From JAZDOT01 sp043798355 (GTDB lineage: Bacteria > Patescibacteriota > Gracilibacteria > Peribacterales > Peribacteraceae): a stretch of 41,450 nt of DNA. A model generated the notes under the pieces. It was not told the DNA's origin and ran no database searches. It was given only the letters and a program-made list of their open reading frames with translations. Position 1 is the stretch's first letter; every line of letters begins with the position of its first letter. Shown one piece after another: positions 30,841-38,669 of this stretch. The stretch covers positions 1 through 41,450 of the forward strand of contig JAZDOT010000013.1 in the NCBI GenBank assembly GCA_043798355.1, in the 5' to 3' direction. The position numbers and the translations under genes are program-made.

Positions 30841-31305
30841 ATCGAAAAAGCAGAGAGAACACTACAGGCTCTGAAGGCCGATCCTGCATGGAGGATCGCC
30901 ATCATTCATTCTTCCTACTATCCGGCGGAGGTGCAGGCGATGGTGCGCTCCGCGCGCTCTTCGCTCATGCGTCTCGGCGTTTCTGCGAAAAATATTTCCG
31001 TACATCCCGTGAGCGGGTCCTTCGAGATCCCGCTCCTCGGTTCCGCGCTTGTGCATACGAAAAAAGTCGATGCCCTCATCGGTCTCGGGATCATCGTCGC
31101 GGGAAAAACGCACCATGCTGAACTCATTGCGCGGGAGACGGCGCGCGGCATCATGGATATTCAGGTTCGTGGCCGCATCCCTTTTGCGTTCGAAATTTTG
31201 TATGTGGATTCTCTCGCTCTCGCGAAGTCCCGTCTGGAGAAAGGCAAAGAGGCGGCGGAAGGCGTGGTACATTCACTTGCAGAATTGAAGGCCCTTTGTC
31301 ATTAA
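30841..31305 (+). CDS. ribH: 6,7-dimethyl-8-ribityllumazine synthase, non-canonical start
   Basis: Condenses the RibBA product 3,4-dihydroxy-2-butanone 4-phosphate with the pyrimidine intermediate. Conserved parts are WRIAIIHSSYYPAEVQAM, HPVSGSFEIPLLG and GLGIIVAGKTHHAELIARET; about 154 residues, normal length. Homology begins before the first ATG (30931), which would remove the first beta strand. Between the ribE TAG (30829-30831) and the homologous region there is no ATG, GTG or TTG in frame. ATC 30841 (followed by GAAAAAGCAGAG) is the likeliest initiator, perhaps a mutated ATG; GAGGAAGTAGAG upstream could act as ribosome-binding sequence. Readthrough from ribE is the alternative. Confidence 0.85.
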   Translation: MEKAERTLQALKADPAWRIAIIHSSYYPAEVQAMVRSARSSLMRLGVSAKNISVHPVSGSFEIPLLGSALVHTKKVDALIGLGIIVAGKTHHAELIARETARGIMDIQVRGRIPFAFEILYVDSLALAKSRLEKGKEAAEGVVHSLAELKALCH

Positions 31306-31330
31306 ATCTTGTGGAGGGGATGGCAACGCT

Positions 31331-31336
31331 TGTAAG
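31331..31336 (+). promoter_or_regulatory. Candidate -10 of the second SLH gene
   Basis: TAAGAT preceded by TTG, 28 bases before the ATG at 31365, so this gene would have a short leader. Confidence 0.35.
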
Positions 31337-31364
31337 ATGAAGGGCAACCTTCCGCCTCATTTCC

Positions 31365-32747
31365 ATGCGCAGAGTTGCATCGGTCCTGTGTTCCTCTCTC
31401 CTCTTTCTCCAGATCGGGTCGGCCTTTGCGCAGGATGAAGCGCCCATTTTCCCCGATGTTCCCAATGATCATCTCTACCGCGAAGCCATCGAAGCGCTCG
31501 TCGGTGCGCAGGTGATCAACGGCAATCCGGACGGAAACTTCTATCCGGAACGGTCAGTCAATCGCGCCGAGATGCTCAAGATGCTCTACCGCGCGAAGGG
31601 GCGCACGCCGGATCCGACGAGCAAGGATTGTTTCAGCGATGTCGAGTCGGGGAGCTGGTACGAGTCTTACGTCTGCGATGCCGCGGCCAACCGCTTCGTG
31701 GAAGGGTACAACGACGGCACGTTCCGTCCGGCGAACGTGGTGAACCGCGTGGAGGCCATTAAAATGATTACGCAAATCTTCGGCATTTCCGTTGCCGATG
31801 TGACGGAAGCCGACCGCGATATCGTGAAGTTCGTGGATGTCTCCACGGCGGCGTGGTACACGAAGTACCTCGCGGCGGCGTTCCTGCAAGGCATCCTCCC
31901 CATCCCCGGGATGAACGGCGCGCGCTTCTATCCCGACTGGCCGCTTCTCAGGGGTGAGGCTGCCGCCTACATCTTCAATGCGCTTCGGGTGCAGCTGAAC
32001 CAGTCGCGCAGCCAGCAATCCTCCCGGTCCTCCGTTCCCGCTCAGGAGTCATCCGGTCCAACAGAGAATCAGCCTGCAGCATCCTCCTCCTCGTACCGTG
32101 CTCCGCTCCCTCAGCCGACGACGCAGGAAGTTCTGTTCCCCTTCGAGACGAGCGGGAAGTTCTCGGGGAAGGCCTCCGCCTCCTATACGTTTACGCTGGC
32201 GAAGTCCGCCGTGGTCTTGACACAGGTTGCCCTCACGTCCGGCCAGCATGGTTCCGTCTCGTGTCGCCTCTACCTCATCGAGGAGACCGGCTTCTCGCTC
32301 CAGTACTTCCTCGGTTTCGTTGAAGGGTCGAAGTGCACGCTGAAGACGGCGCTCAAGGCGGGGAAGTACCAGTTGCAGCTCCAGCCGACATCACCGGATA
32401 CGACGTTCACTGTCAGTGCGAAAGAGACGACGGGCGACGGCAAGGACGGGTTCATCCAGGCGGTCAAGGTGAAGTACGGCGAGGCGAAAACCGAGGCTCT
32501 CACGGAGAACGATTACCAGGATTGGTTTTCCTTTACTGTCGGCTCTCCGAAGTCGATGACGCTCTCCCTCTCCAACGCCGCGCAGCTGTCCTGCATGGTC
32601 TACGCCATGGGCGATGTCGATCTCTACGGTTTCGACAGCCCCGATTGCAACAAGACGTACCAGTACCCCGTGGGCACCTACTACGTCGCGATCGGCCGGA
32701 AACTTTCCAGCATGGGGACGATCACGTACAGCGTTCAGCTTCGCTAA
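31365..32747 (+). CDS. S-layer homology (SLH) domain surface protein
   Basis: A 460-residue secreted protein. Signal peptide ends at GSAFA (about residue 22). Three SLH repeats follow: QVINGNPDGNFYPERSVNRAEM, RFVEGYNDGTFRPANVVNRVEA and GARFYPDWPLLRGEAAAY. A Ser/Gln-rich linker (~215-250) leads to two beta-sandwich modules resembling bacterial pre-peptidase C-terminal (PPC) domains. It probably binds cell-wall polymer through the SLH part and displays the beta modules outside. Unlike the SLH proteins at 14742 and 38792 it lacks the GS..W.DG C-terminal motif. Confidence 0.9.
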   Translation: MRRVASVLCSSLLFLQIGSAFAQDEAPIFPDVPNDHLYREAIEALVGAQVINGNPDGNFYPERSVNRAEMLKMLYRAKGRTPDPTSKDCFSDVESGSWYESYVCDAAANRFVEGYNDGTFRPANVVNRVEAIKMITQIFGISVADVTEADRDIVKFVDVSTAAWYTKYLAAAFLQGILPIPGMNGARFYPDWPLLRGEAAAYIFNALRVQLNQSRSQQSSRSSVPAQESSGPTENQPAASSSSYRAPLPQPTTQEVLFPFETSGKFSGKASASYTFTLAKSAVVLTQVALTSGQHGSVSCRLYLIEETGFSLQYFLGFVEGSKCTLKTALKAGKYQLQLQPTSPDTTFTVSAKETTGDGKDGFIQAVKVKYGEAKTEALTENDYQDWFSFTVGSPKSMTLSLSNAAQLSCMVYAMGDVDLYGFDSPDCNKTYQYPVGTYYVAIGRKLSSMGTITYSVQLR

Positions 32748-32770
32748 TGCGCGGAGAGGGTCTCACTCCG

Positions 32771-32779
32771 TGCTATACT
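32771..32779 (+). promoter_or_regulatory. Extended -10 of the DUF559 gene
   Basis: TGC-TATACT, hexamer 32774-32779, eight bases before ATG 32788. Confidence 0.6.
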
Positions 32780-32787
32780 TGTCGGCT

Positions 32788-33150
32788 ATGCTCCGAAATA
32801 CCCTCTGTACACGACAGAAACCGAAGGTGCATTTTGCACGGAGATTGCGTAAGGATGAGACAAAGGGGGAGAGGATCCTCTGGAGCATCCTTCGCGCACG
32901 CAGATTCCATGCATACAAATTCCGCAGGCAGGTTCCTCTCGGGCCTTTCATCGCCGATTTTCTCTGCGTGGGGAAGAAGCTGATCGTTGAAATTGACGGC
33001 GAAACTCATGATGCGGCGAGCGCACAAGCGAGAGATCGCAGGCGTGATGCGTATTTCCGTGCCCGCGGGTTTCGAACGCTGCGGTTCTCCAACAGCTTAA
33101 CCATCGAGGATACGAGTGCAGTTCTGACTGTGATCGAAAGATTTCTCTGA
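32788..33150 (+). CDS. DUF559 / Vsr-like endonuclease-fold protein
   Basis: 120 residues. GERILWSILRARRFHAYKFRRQVPLGPFIADFLC, KLIVEIDGETHD and RDAYFRARGFRTLRFSN are the hallmarks of DUF559, a PD-(D/E)XK fold related to very-short-patch repair nucleases. The catalytic pattern D (in IADF) ... E-x-D (EIDG) is present. These proteins are widespread and mobile; substrates are unknown. ATG 32788 is supported by the promoter just upstream; the frame is open further 5' but that part overlaps the SLH gene. Confidence 0.87.
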   Translation: MLRNTLCTRQKPKVHFARRLRKDETKGERILWSILRARRFHAYKFRRQVPLGPFIADFLCVGKKLIVEIDGETHDAASAQARDRRRDAYFRARGFRTLRFSNSLTIEDTSAVLTVIERFL

Positions 33151-33165
33151 TGCTTCTCCTCGGAC

Positions 33166-33208
33166 AGACCCCCTCCCCTTGATCCCCTCCCAATGGGAGG
33201 GGGAGTCT
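33166..33208. repeat. Palindromic C/G-rich element
   Basis: AGACCCCCTCCCC ... CCCTCCCAATGGGAGGG ... GGAGTCT, a long inverted repeat just after the DUF559 gene. Same family as 33286-33330. Confidence 0.8.
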
Positions 33209-33285
33209 TTGGCGTGGAGAAGACTTGGACAAAATATGAGTCTTTCGCTCTTTCTGTCCGTTACGACTTCAAATACAGGACAGCC

Positions 33286-33330
33286 GTCCCCCTCCCCCAA
33301 CGGGGGAGGGTTCGGGGAGAGGGGGTCTGT
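33286..33330. repeat. Palindromic C/G-rich element (same family as the rsmA insertion)
   Basis: CCCCCTCCCCCAACGGGGGAGGG followed by CGGGGAGAGGGGGTC. Its reverse complement matches the element inside rsmA. With 33166-33208 it brackets a 77-base spacer with no visible gene. Confidence 0.85.
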
Positions 33331-33426
33331 CGGGGGTCTGAGCAAGCGAGAGCAGAATTACGCCGGTTATTGTATTGCGGAGGAAAGATGACGACAGTAG
33401 TGTAGATAATGTTTTCCTGTGTCGCG

Positions 33427-33705
33427 ATGGCTGACGAAGAACTCACATTGGAAGAAATCAAAGAGAGGGAAGCTCAACTTCCCGGGCAGCTCGAGAATCT
33501 TCTGGAGCTCATTGCTACAGCACAGGACGAGTGTTGCGATGATCCGAAGAAGCTGGCACGATTGGAAAAAATGCGGCGCCAACATGCAGAATTGGAGAGT
33601 CAGACATCTGGACAACCAGAATACGTATGGCGGAGAGTGGGTGTTCTACGGAGGTCGGTGCGAAGGCTGATGGGGCAGAGAGAAGTGAGAATGAAAAGGC
33701 AGTGA
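33427..33705 (+). CDS. Small coiled-coil hypothetical protein
   Basis: 92 residues from ATG 33427. Highly charged and helical (LTLEEIKEREAQLPGQLENLLEL, KKLARLEKMRRQHAELES), with a basic C-terminus (RRSVRRLMGQREVRMKRQ). No enzyme motif is seen. ATG 33409 is an alternative. The pattern suggests a coiled-coil or nucleic-acid-associated protein, but no family is recognised. Confidence 0.5.
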   Translation: MADEELTLEEIKEREAQLPGQLENLLELIATAQDECCDDPKKLARLEKMRRQHAELESQTSGQPEYVWRRVGVLRRSVRRLMGQREVRMKRQ

Positions 33706-33724
33706 TGATTGGGTGAGCAGCCGC

Positions 33725-35269
33725 TCATTTTTTCAGTATCTCAAAAATCCCTATCTCCCCTTCGATCCGAAGCGGCTTCACCCACCGGCTGGTGATGAGT
33801 TTCGGGAGGAGGGCTGCATGGCGGTTGGTATCCAGTACGATGAATTCGGCTTCAGGAAATCTGCCGAGGAGCTCAGAGAGGCAGGCGTCGAATTTTTTGC
33901 ACTTCATCAGTTCCTGACGGGAGCTGCGGATGCTCGGGAGGAGATCGGCGGCGCGAGGATCGGAGAGTGCGGTGAAGGCGGGGTCCATGCCCAGAGCGAA
34001 TGTCAGGTCGGGTCGCAGGGCGAAGAGGCGGGGGAAGGTGTCCCAGTCGAAATTGAGAACGCGTGCGGACGGCGGGAGCGAGGCGAGGGCGGCGAGAGGG
34101 GAGAAGGTATGCGCGTTCCGTGATGCCCGCAGCGACCAGGCGACGCCGAGGACGTTGATCGTGCAGAGGGCGGCGATGACGAGGGTGAGGAAGCGCCGCA
34201 CGAGATGGTTGTTGAGGCTCCGGAATTTTCCGACGATGTCGCGCTCGAGCGCCGGCAGAGCGGAGGGGTTCACGGCGATGAGGTGCATGCACGCGAAGAG
34301 GATCAGAGGCCAGAAGAAGTCGATGGTGCGCATCCAATGGAGATAGAGAGCGAAGAACATTGCGGCATTTGCCAGCGTGAAGGTGACGCCGCGGCGGTTG
34401 AGCTCAGCGAGCGGCGTTCCCGATCGTACGGCTTCGACGGTCAGCAGGATGAGGAAGCCGACGAGCGGCTGGAGGAAGATGGAGCCGGAAACGAATCCGT
34501 TCGAGAGTTCCATTCCCGAGAAGAGCCCCCGCAGGAAGGGGATCCGGATGAAAGCCGTGACGAGGTAGTGGAAGTACGCGGAGGCCTGCGGATGGAGGGC
34601 GAATCCGAGGAGCACGCCCCCGAAGGCTCCGAGGGAGAGGAGGCAGGCAGAGCGGCGCTCCTGGAGTGTCCGGAGCCAGACGACTCCGAGGACGCACGTC
34701 ACGAGCGGGAAAATGAAGAGGTGCGAGAGGAGGGTGGCGATCGTCATGATGGGCGGAACGATCCACCAGCGTTTGTTGAGAATCGCCGCGACCACGCAGA
34801 GCTCCACGCAGGTCATGAGCACGAACGGGCGTGCGAAGAAGAGGCGCCCGAAAAATTCGCTATTCCCCGCGAAGAGCAGCACGATCGCGAGGGCGGAGAG
34901 GAAGGCGGGGGTTCTGGCCGAGCGCAAAAGCGCGAGGAACGAAATGACGAGGAGAAGAGACGAAATGACGATGATCCACTTCAATCCTGTCACGAGCCCG
35001 AAGCGCGTGAATGGAATGAAGAAGATGTCCGAGAGGAACCACGGATCGCTGTTGTGGAGGCGGAAGTACCCTGCAAAGAGAACATCTCCCCATCCGTGGA
35101 ACGAGGAGATGCCGTGCTCAGCCATGCGTCGGGCGATGGTGAAGTGCCGGAGTCCGTCATCGATGCCTGGGGGGCTCTCGAGCGGCAGGAGCAGGATGCC
35201 GACAAAGATGACAGCGCAGATGGCTGTGAGGGATGGGAGCCATGGGGAGTGTATGAGGCGGCGGAGCAT
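33725..35269 (-). CDS. Polytopic membrane protein, GT-C glycosyltransferase-like
   Basis: 514 residues with about ten to twelve membrane helices and a soluble C-terminal part (~400-514). The first periplasmic loop has PPGIDDGLRHFTIARRMAEHG, which resembles the acidic first loop of GT-C enzymes that use polyprenyl-phosphate sugars (an Asp pair before the second helix). If so, it would glycosylate lipids or surface proteins, a natural partner for the SLH proteins. This assignment is inference. TGA-TAGGAT (hexamer 35277-35282) is seven bases before the ATG. Confidence 0.7.
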   Translation of the reverse strand: MLRRLIHSPWLPSLTAICAVIFVGILLLPLESPPGIDDGLRHFTIARRMAEHGISSFHGWGDVLFAGYFRLHNSDPWFLSDIFFIPFTRFGLVTGLKWIIVISSLLLVISFLALLRSARTPAFLSALAIVLLFAGNSEFFGRLFFARPFVLMTCVELCVVAAILNKRWWIVPPIMTIATLLSHLFIFPLVTCVLGVVWLRTLQERRSACLLSLGAFGGVLLGFALHPQASAYFHYLVTAFIRIPFLRGLFSGMELSNGFVSGSIFLQPLVGFLILLTVEAVRSGTPLAELNRRGVTFTLANAAMFFALYLHWMRTIDFFWPLILFACMHLIAVNPSALPALERDIVGKFRSLNNHLVRRFLTLVIAALCTINVLGVAWSLRASRNAHTFSPLAALASLPPSARVLNFDWDTFPRLFALRPDLTFALGMDPAFTALSDPRAADLLPSIRSSRQELMKCKKFDACLSELLGRFPEAEFIVLDTNRHAALLPKLITSRWVKPLRIEGEIGIFEILKK

Positions 35270-35276
35270 TGCGGGT

Positions 35277-35285
35277 ATCCTATCA
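35277..35285 (-). promoter_or_regulatory. Extended -10 of the GT-C-like gene
   Basis: Minus-strand TGA-TAGGAT, hexamer at 35277-35282, seven bases before ATG 35269. Confidence 0.5.
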
Positions 35286-35321
35286 AACTATGGGAGACGA
35301 CGGTGGCAGGTTTATTTTGAA

Positions 35322-35407
35322 GGACTTAGGACTTAGGACAAAGGACTAAGGAAGCGGGGGATGAAGGCAAATACAACAAATTGTCCTCTGTCCTTAGTCC
35401 TCTGTCC
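35322..35407. repeat. Inverted pair of GGACTAA-type heptamer tracts
   Basis: 35322-35352 carries GGACTTA, GGACTTA, GGACAAA, GGACTAA. 35383-35407 carries the complementary type (TCCTCTG, TCCTTAG, TCCTCTG, TCC). The two arms could pair around a 30-base loop. The second arm ends against TATAAT at 35408-35413. Confidence 0.85.
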
Positions 35408-35447
35408 TATAATCTTTTAGTCGCCAACAATACATTTCCTGTAGAAT
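35408..35447 (+). promoter_or_regulatory. Two candidate -10 boxes of ribBA
   Basis: TATAAT at 35408-35413, directly after the heptamer tract, would give a leader of about 40 bases. TAGAAT at 35442-35447 lies nine bases before the ATG and would give an almost leaderless mRNA. Confidence 0.45.
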
Positions 35448-35456
35448 ACATCTTCC

Positions 35457-36671
35457 ATGACTGCATTCCACTCTATCCCCTCCACTCTCGCCGCCCTCAA
35501 GGCCGGTCGCATGATCATCGTCGTGGATGATGAAGACCGGGAGAACGAAGGCGATCTCGTGATGGCGGCCGGGCATATGACGGAAGAGGCCATGGCTTTC
35601 ATCATCCGTTACACCGGCGGCGTTGTGTGCCTCTCCCTTTCCAATGCAATCGCCGATCAGCTGGAGCTTCCTCCCATGGTGCAGGTGAATACCGCTGCAC
35701 GCGGGACGCCGTTTACCGTCAGCATCGATGCTGCCAAGGGCATCACGACGGGCATTTCCGCGCGTGATCGTGCGCAGACGGTGCAGATGGCCGCTCGTCC
35801 AACCGCGAAGCCGCGCGATTTCAACCGGCCCGGTCACATCTTTCCGCTCCGTGCCGCGGACGGAGGCGTGCTCTGCCGGGCGGGTCACACCGAGGCGGCG
35901 AGTGATCTCTGCCGTCTCGCCGGGGTCAGACCGGCGGCGGTCTTGAGCGAACTCATGAATGATGACGGGACGATGATGCGCCTTGCCGCGCTTCGGAATT
36001 TTGCGAAGCAACACAGGATCCCCATCATCACGATCGCCGACCTCATCGCGTATCGGAGGAAGAACGAGTCCTTCATCCGGCGCAGGGCGGAAACGGATCT
36101 CGAGACGGCGACCGGTCTGTGGCACATGATCGTGTATGACGACACCTGCCACCATGATGAGCACGTGGCGCTCATCAAAGGAAATATCAGCTCTTCCAAG
36201 CCGGTGACCGTCCGTGTGCACTCCGAGTGCCTCACCGGAGACGTTCTCGGGTCGGTGCACTGCGACTGCGGGCAGCAATTGAGAATCGCCATGGAACAGA
36301 TCGAGCGAGAAGGGGCGGGGGTCCTCCTCTACATGCGGCAGGAGGGGCGGGGGATCGGTCTCACGAACAAGATCCGGGCGTACGATCTCCAGCGCCGCAA
36401 AGGGCTGGATACCGCCGAAGCGAACACGGCGCTCGGGTTCCCCGTGGACCTCAGGGATTACGGCATCGGAGCGCAGATCCTCAAAGATCTGGGTGCGAAA
36501 CGCATCAGGATCCTCACGAACAATCCGAAGAAAGTCGTGGGACTGTCGGGATACGGGATCGAAATCGTTGAGCAATTACCGCTCGAAATGCCGCAGCCGG
36601 GGAAGCTGCAGAAGAAGTATCTTCTGGCAAAGAAGAACAAGATGGGGCATGTGATTCGGTCCATTGGTTGA
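35457..36671 (+). CDS. ribBA: Bifunctional DHBP synthase / GTP cyclohydrolase II
   Basis: Supplies both precursors of riboflavin. The N-terminal half (residues 1-~205) is DHBP synthase with VVDDEDRENEGDLV and GTPFTVSIDA. The C-terminal half is GTP cyclohydrolase II with zinc ligands ECLTGDVLGSVHCDCG, the RQEGRGIGL motif and GIGAQILKDLG. 404 residues, a normal fused length. No FMN riboswitch is visible upstream. The gene is about 4 kb from ribE-ribH; ribD is not in the window. Confidence 0.97.
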   Translation: MTAFHSIPSTLAALKAGRMIIVVDDEDRENEGDLVMAAGHMTEEAMAFIIRYTGGVVCLSLSNAIADQLELPPMVQVNTAARGTPFTVSIDAAKGITTGISARDRAQTVQMAARPTAKPRDFNRPGHIFPLRAADGGVLCRAGHTEAASDLCRLAGVRPAAVLSELMNDDGTMMRLAALRNFAKQHRIPIITIADLIAYRRKNESFIRRRAETDLETATGLWHMIVYDDTCHHDEHVALIKGNISSSKPVTVRVHSECLTGDVLGSVHCDCGQQLRIAMEQIEREGAGVLLYMRQEGRGIGLTNKIRAYDLQRRKGLDTAEANTALGFPVDLRDYGIGAQILKDLGAKRIRILTNNPKKVVGLSGYGIEIVEQLPLEMPQPGKLQKKYLLAKKNKMGHVIRSIG

Positions 36672-36705
36672 TGCTCTGCACTCGCTTCCTGGGTTGCAGC
36701 TTCGC

Positions 36706-36711
36706 TATCAT
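36706..36711 (+). promoter_or_regulatory. Candidate -10 of the lipoprotein gene
   Basis: TATCAT exactly six bases before ATG 36718. Confidence 0.45.
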
Positions 36712-36717
36712 TGCTCC

Positions 36718-37938
36718 ATGCCTCGAACATTCATCAACATCGGTCTGCTTTCTCTCGGTGCGCTGAGTATGGTCGCCTGCTCACGAGTGTCGACTCTTCC
36801 ATCAGGGGAGAACGGGACGGCAGAATCGGTTTCTTCGCAGGTCTCTCTGCAGAAACTGACTCGAGCAATTCTCGATGAATCCTTGGGATTGGGGAAATCG
36901 TTCCTCCTTGCCAATCAGAAAAAAGAAGGAAATTTCAACTACCAGTACGATTTCGTCGAGAAGACATTTTCGGCGGATGACAATCAGGTGCGGCAGGTCG
37001 GACCGCTGTGGGGGCTCTCTCTCATTCATCAGGATTCCCAGTCGGAGGAAACGCGATCAGCTCTCCTGAAAGGGTTCACATTCTTCAAACGGTATTCCGT
37101 TGCAGCGGCGGGGGGCGGCCGGTTCGTTGCGTATCCCGGTGCCGCGAACGGTGAAACGGGAACGATTGCGCTGCTCTCCCTCGCACTCACGGAGTTTCTC
37201 CGGACCGAGCCCTCAGCGCCTGAAGCCGCCGAGATCAAGGCCGATCTTGATCAGTATATCGCATTCCTCTTGACGCTCCGGCGTCCGGACGGATGCTTCG
37301 CGTCGGAATTTGCCCTCACGGACGGAACTCCTTCCGGTGATCCGTCGCCGTATTTTGACGGCGAAACGCTCCTCGCTCTCTCCAAGGCGGTCCGCTCTCT
37401 GGGGCATTCCGATCTCCTGCCGACTATCCTCGGTTCCGCCGAGTGCATGTATCAGCGCTATGAAGAAGAGCCACTGAAGAATGAACCGGACCCTGCTCTC
37501 GCGAAGAGCTTCTACCAGTGGGGCACGATGGCCTTCTACGAGATCGCCCAGACGGGCGGCGCATCCGCCGCTCTCTACCGTGATCGCGCGATCGCGATGG
37601 CAGACTGGATCATCGACGGTCATGACATTCTCTCCTGCACGCGCAATACCGGTTATGCCTACGAAGGGCTCATCCATGCGTTCGAGCTCGCGCGGCAGAA
37701 GGGCGACCGGGACGCACAGAAGAAGTTTGCCGGAGTGATCGATCAGGGGCTCTGGAAGCTTACGCGGTGGCAGGTTTCGCATTCCGCTCAGAACAAGTTC
37801 CTCCAGGGGCATCCGACCAAGGATCCGCTTGCAGTCGGGGGGATCATGAATAAGAACGACGAGCCACTTCTCCGTATCGATATCACGCAGCACCAGATGC
37901 ATGCGGTGGTTCTGGCGAGGAGGTTCGTGGTGCGGTGA
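36718..37938 (+). CDS. Lipoprotein with alpha/alpha-toroid-like repeats
   Basis: 406 residues. ATG 36718 gives a lipoprotein signal peptide ending SMVAC (Cys20). The mature part has repeated helical hairpins with aromatic and Gly-rich turns (GNFNYQYDF, GRFVAYPGAANGETGTIAL, PDGCFASEFALTDG, NTGYAYEGLIHAFEL), as in six-hairpin glycosidase or terpene-cyclase-like toroids. It may bind or cut a surface polysaccharide; this is inference from fold pattern only. TATCAT six bases before the ATG suggests a leaderless mRNA. It starts 46 bases after ribBA but with its own promoter. Confidence 0.65.
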   Translation: MPRTFINIGLLSLGALSMVACSRVSTLPSGENGTAESVSSQVSLQKLTRAILDESLGLGKSFLLANQKKEGNFNYQYDFVEKTFSADDNQVRQVGPLWGLSLIHQDSQSEETRSALLKGFTFFKRYSVAAAGGGRFVAYPGAANGETGTIALLSLALTEFLRTEPSAPEAAEIKADLDQYIAFLLTLRRPDGCFASEFALTDGTPSGDPSPYFDGETLLALSKAVRSLGHSDLLPTILGSAECMYQRYEEEPLKNEPDPALAKSFYQWGTMAFYEIAQTGGASAALYRDRAIAMADWIIDGHDILSCTRNTGYAYEGLIHAFELARQKGDRDAQKKFAGVIDQGLWKLTRWQVSHSAQNKFLQGHPTKDPLAVGGIMNKNDEPLLRIDITQHQMHAVVLARRFVVR

Positions 37939-37966
37939 TGAGAGGGGCGGGATTCCGGAATATCCA

Positions 37967-38001
37967 TTGCACTACATGCTTATTGCATATAGAATAAGCA
38001 T
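37967..38001 (+). promoter_or_regulatory. Toxin-antitoxin promoter with operator palindrome
   Basis: TTGCAC (37967-37972), 17-base spacing, TAGAAT (37990-37995). A perfect inverted repeat, ATGCTTATT (37976-37984) and AATAAGCAT (37993-38001), covers the spacer and the -10, placed for autorepression by the antitoxin. The start codon follows 19 bases later. Confidence 0.8.
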
Positions 38002-38020
38002 AGAAATTACTCATATTTCC

Positions 38021-38302
38021 ATGCTTTCCGAGTTCATCTCCATTACCAATCTGCAACGGCAACTCAAGAAGGTGTTCTACTCCGATCAGCCCATTCACAT
38101 CGTCTTGAGCAACAATGCCGTCAGCGGCATCGTCTTCTCCAAGGAGGCGGCCGAATTGCTGCTCGAGTCCGGCTCTCTGGACCAGATCCGGGAGGAGCTG
38201 TGGGAGCTCCACGATCCGGAGACCGTGCAGCTGGTGCAGGGCAGCAGGAAAGGGAAAGGAAAACATTCGATCCCCTTCGAAGCGTGGGCAAAGACTCGCT
38301 AA
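38021..38302 (+). CDS. Antitoxin of a RelE/ParE-type module (Phd/YefM-like)
   Basis: 93 residues. SEFISITNLQRQLKKVFYSDQPIHIVLSNNAVSGIVFS at the N-terminus matches the DNA-binding, operator-recognising part of Phd/YefM-type antitoxins. A helical toxin-binding tail (LLLESGSLDQIREELWELHD) follows. ATG 38021 fits the promoter and operator just upstream; the longer frame from 37901 crosses the operator. The gene overlaps the toxin by 19 bases. Confidence 0.8.
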   Translation: MLSEFISITNLQRQLKKVFYSDQPIHIVLSNNAVSGIVFSKEAAELLLESGSLDQIREELWELHDPETVQLVQGSRKGKGKHSIPFEAWAKTR

Positions 38303-38568
38303 CGTACCGGCTCGTCATTTTTGATGAACGTGTCTGGCGACGCGATTGTGACCGTGTGCCGGCAAAGCAGCTTGATCGTATCGTTGCGCGCATCCGGTTG
38401 CTCGAAACATGGTCGGTCTCTTCGGGTCTGGATGTCAAAGCGTTGCAGCACTTCGACAGCGCGGACTTCCGGCTGAGGGTCGGGGACTATCGGGTACTTC
38501 TGAACAAAGACGATGAGCGTCGCGCAATCTATCTCCTGCGCGTGCTGCATCGGTCGAAGCTCTATTGA
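38284..38568 (+). CDS. RelE/ParE-superfamily toxin
   Basis: About 94 residues from GTG 38284, overlapping the antitoxin end. TYRLVIFDERVWRRDCDRVPAKQLDRIVARI and the strand set FRLRVGDYRVLLNKDDERRAIYLLRVLHR are the typical RelE/ParE pattern. It could be a ribosome-dependent mRNA endonuclease or a gyrase inhibitor; the sequence alone does not decide. The GTG is chosen by the overlap and by alignment of SLTYRLVIF with the first strand. Confidence 0.85.
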   Translation: MGKDSLTYRLVIFDERVWRRDCDRVPAKQLDRIVARIRLLETWSVSSGLDVKALQHFDSADFRLRVGDYRVLLNKDDERRAIYLLRVLHRSKLY

Positions 38569-38575
38569 TGGGTGG

Positions 38576-38616
38576 ATTCTGGTACCCCCGGCCCCACTAC
38601 GCTCTGCGGAGCTACG
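38576..38616 (-). pseudogene. Partial tRNA-like copy next to tRNA-Arg
   Basis: ATTCTGGTACCCCCGGC (38576-38592) is an exact 17-base copy of the tRNA-Arg 3' end and flank at 38666-38682. On the minus strand it is preceded by GCCCCTCGTAGCTC..AGAGCG, close to the tRNA 5' end and D-arm. The anticodon and T-arms are absent. It may be a tandem copy with an internal deletion, or a hairpin repeat (GGCCCC...GGGGCC) that inserted at a copy of the tRNA end. Confidence 0.5.
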
Positions 38617-38669
38617 AGGGGCCTCGGTGTCGTTGTTATCTCCGGTGAGTGTTCAGTTGTTAAGAATTC

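Noticed and set aside
34205..35320. Very acidic 371-residue plus-strand frame opposite the membrane protein gene
   Set aside because: Complement of hydrophobic codons gives Glu/Asp/Arg-rich nonsense; no start signals.
35394..36575. 393-residue minus-strand frame opposite ribBA
   Set aside because: ribBA is certain on the plus strand; the opposing product is a mirror of its codon bias.
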